NCBI GenBank assembly: GCA_020441225.1
Contig: JAGRMP010000117.1
Coordinates: forward strand, 1 to 6,574
DNA: 6,574 nucleotides
Direction: 5' to 3'
Source: Maritimibacter sp.
Lineage (GTDB): Bacteria > Pseudomonadota > Alphaproteobacteria > Rhodobacterales > Rhodobacteraceae
Under the pieces are notes generated by a model. The model saw only the letters and a list, made by a program, of their open reading frames with translations, ran no database searches and was not told the origin of the DNA. Below are positions 6,299 to 6,574 of this stretch, piece after piece (within the stretch, counting starts at the first letter, position 1; the number at the start of each line of letters is the position of its first letter). A program made the position numbers and the translations under genes.

Positions 6299-6314
6299 CC
6301 TCGAAACATCGAGG
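6299..6314 (+). promoter_or_regulatory. Stem-loop in rpoH leader
   Basis: CCTCGA (6299-6304) and TCGAGG (6309-6314) form a perfect 6-bp stem with an AACA loop. It lies within the predicted leader, 18 nt before the ATG at 6333. The 3' arm contains GAGG, which would be the Shine-Dalgarno for the in-frame upstream ATG at 6321; the GGGAG serving 6333 is outside the stem. Its role could be mRNA stabilisation or temperature-dependent start choice; this is inference. Confidence 0.35.
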
Positions 6315-6332
6315 AACGACATGGGAGAAAAC

Positions 6333-6574
6333 ATGAGCAATTACGCGAATTTGCCGGCACCGACCCCGGAAGGGGGCCTGAACCGTTACCTGCAGGAAAT
6401 CCGCAAGTTTCCGATGCTGGAGCCGGAAGAAGAATACATGCTCGCGAAGCGCTGGGTGGACCATGAGGACGCCGAGGCCGCGCATAAGCTCGTGACCAGC
6501 CACCTGCGGCTGGCCGCCAAGATCGCCATGGGTTACCGCGGCTACGGCCTGCCGCAGGCCGAGGTGATCTCGGA
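6333..6574 (+). CDS. rpoH: RpoH, heat-shock sigma factor sigma-32 (3' partial)
   Basis: The first 80 codons of a sigma-70 family group 3 factor; the frame is open to the window's end. RpoH directs RNA polymerase to chaperone and protease genes on heat or protein-folding stress. The N-terminus NLPAPTPEGGLNRYLQEIRK and the segment PMLEPEEEYMLAKRWVDHED match region 1.2 of alphaproteobacterial RpoH. AAHKLVTSHLRLAAKIAMGY and RGYGLPQAEVIS are the start of region 2 (core binding). The sequence resembles RpoHI more than RpoHII as I recall them. The chosen ATG has GGGAG at 6323-6327, 5 nt upstream. An in-frame ATG at 6321 with GAGG at 6311-6314 would add four residues (MGEN) and is a plausible alternative. 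It has its own putative heat-shock promoter at 6260-6287 and is separated from the upstream gene by hairpins. Confidence 0.95.
   Translation, partial: MSNYANLPAPTPEGGLNRYLQEIRKFPMLEPEEEYMLAKRWVDHEDAEAAHKLVTSHLRLAAKIAMGYRGYGLPQAEVIS

Noticed and set aside
6241..6320. tRNA-like T-arm signature on the minus strand (complement of GGGACTTGAACCGG)
   Set aside because: The complement reads GGTTCAAGTCC, as in a tRNA T-loop, but the T-stem has a mismatch and I found no fitting anticodon stem, D-arm or acceptor stem. The motif is better explained as the CTTGAAC of the rpoH promoter.

Overview
The window is GC-rich, densely packed bacterial DNA. The likely source is an alphaproteobacterium of the Rhodobacter/Rhodobacterales type. 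Three things suggest this: the right-hand gene begins with an RpoH sequence very like that group's housekeeping heat-shock sigma factor; a RluA/RluD-type pseudouridine synthase gene lies nearby, divergent from a small one-helix membrane protein gene, as I recall from Rhodobacteraceae; and GC content is high throughout. This assignment is inference from remembered protein families; no search was run.

Region 1 (1-4105, plus strand) is the distal part of a hydrogenase operon, hoxF(partial)-hoxU-hoxY-hoxH-hoxW. It encodes a cytoplasmic bidirectional NAD+-reducing [NiFe] hydrogenase and its dedicated maturation protease. HoxH holds the NiFe site, HoxY its proximal [4Fe-4S] cluster, HoxU an iron-sulfur relay, and HoxF the last cluster plus FMN and the NAD(H) site. 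HoxW trims the HoxH C-terminus after nickel insertion. The genes overlap or nearly touch, and each internal start has a Shine-Dalgarno 7 nt upstream, so translation is probably coupled. The main anomaly is hoxH: as given, an extra C at 2153-2155 frameshifts the gene at codon 3 and leads to a stop after seven codons. The rest of the gene is intact and well conserved.

Region 2 (4106-5464) follows a short hairpin between convergent stop codons. It holds a minus-strand gene for a one-helix membrane protein (DUF6476-like) and a divergent plus-strand RluA/RluD-type pseudouridine synthase gene. Their start codons overlap in one CATG.

Region 3 (5465-6035) has a 133-bp gap with no convincing promoter, then a small zinc-binding GFA/CENP-V-type protein gene with a degenerate first metal motif.

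Region 4 (6036-6574) is a 297-bp intergenic region ending in the first 80 codons of rpoH. It holds two hairpins, a gapped palindrome, a good match to an alphaproteobacterial sigma-32 promoter and a leader stem-loop. The promoter match suggests rpoH may be autoregulated. Nothing in the window is clearly an undescribed system; the most notable points are the hoxH frameshift and the rpoH control region.
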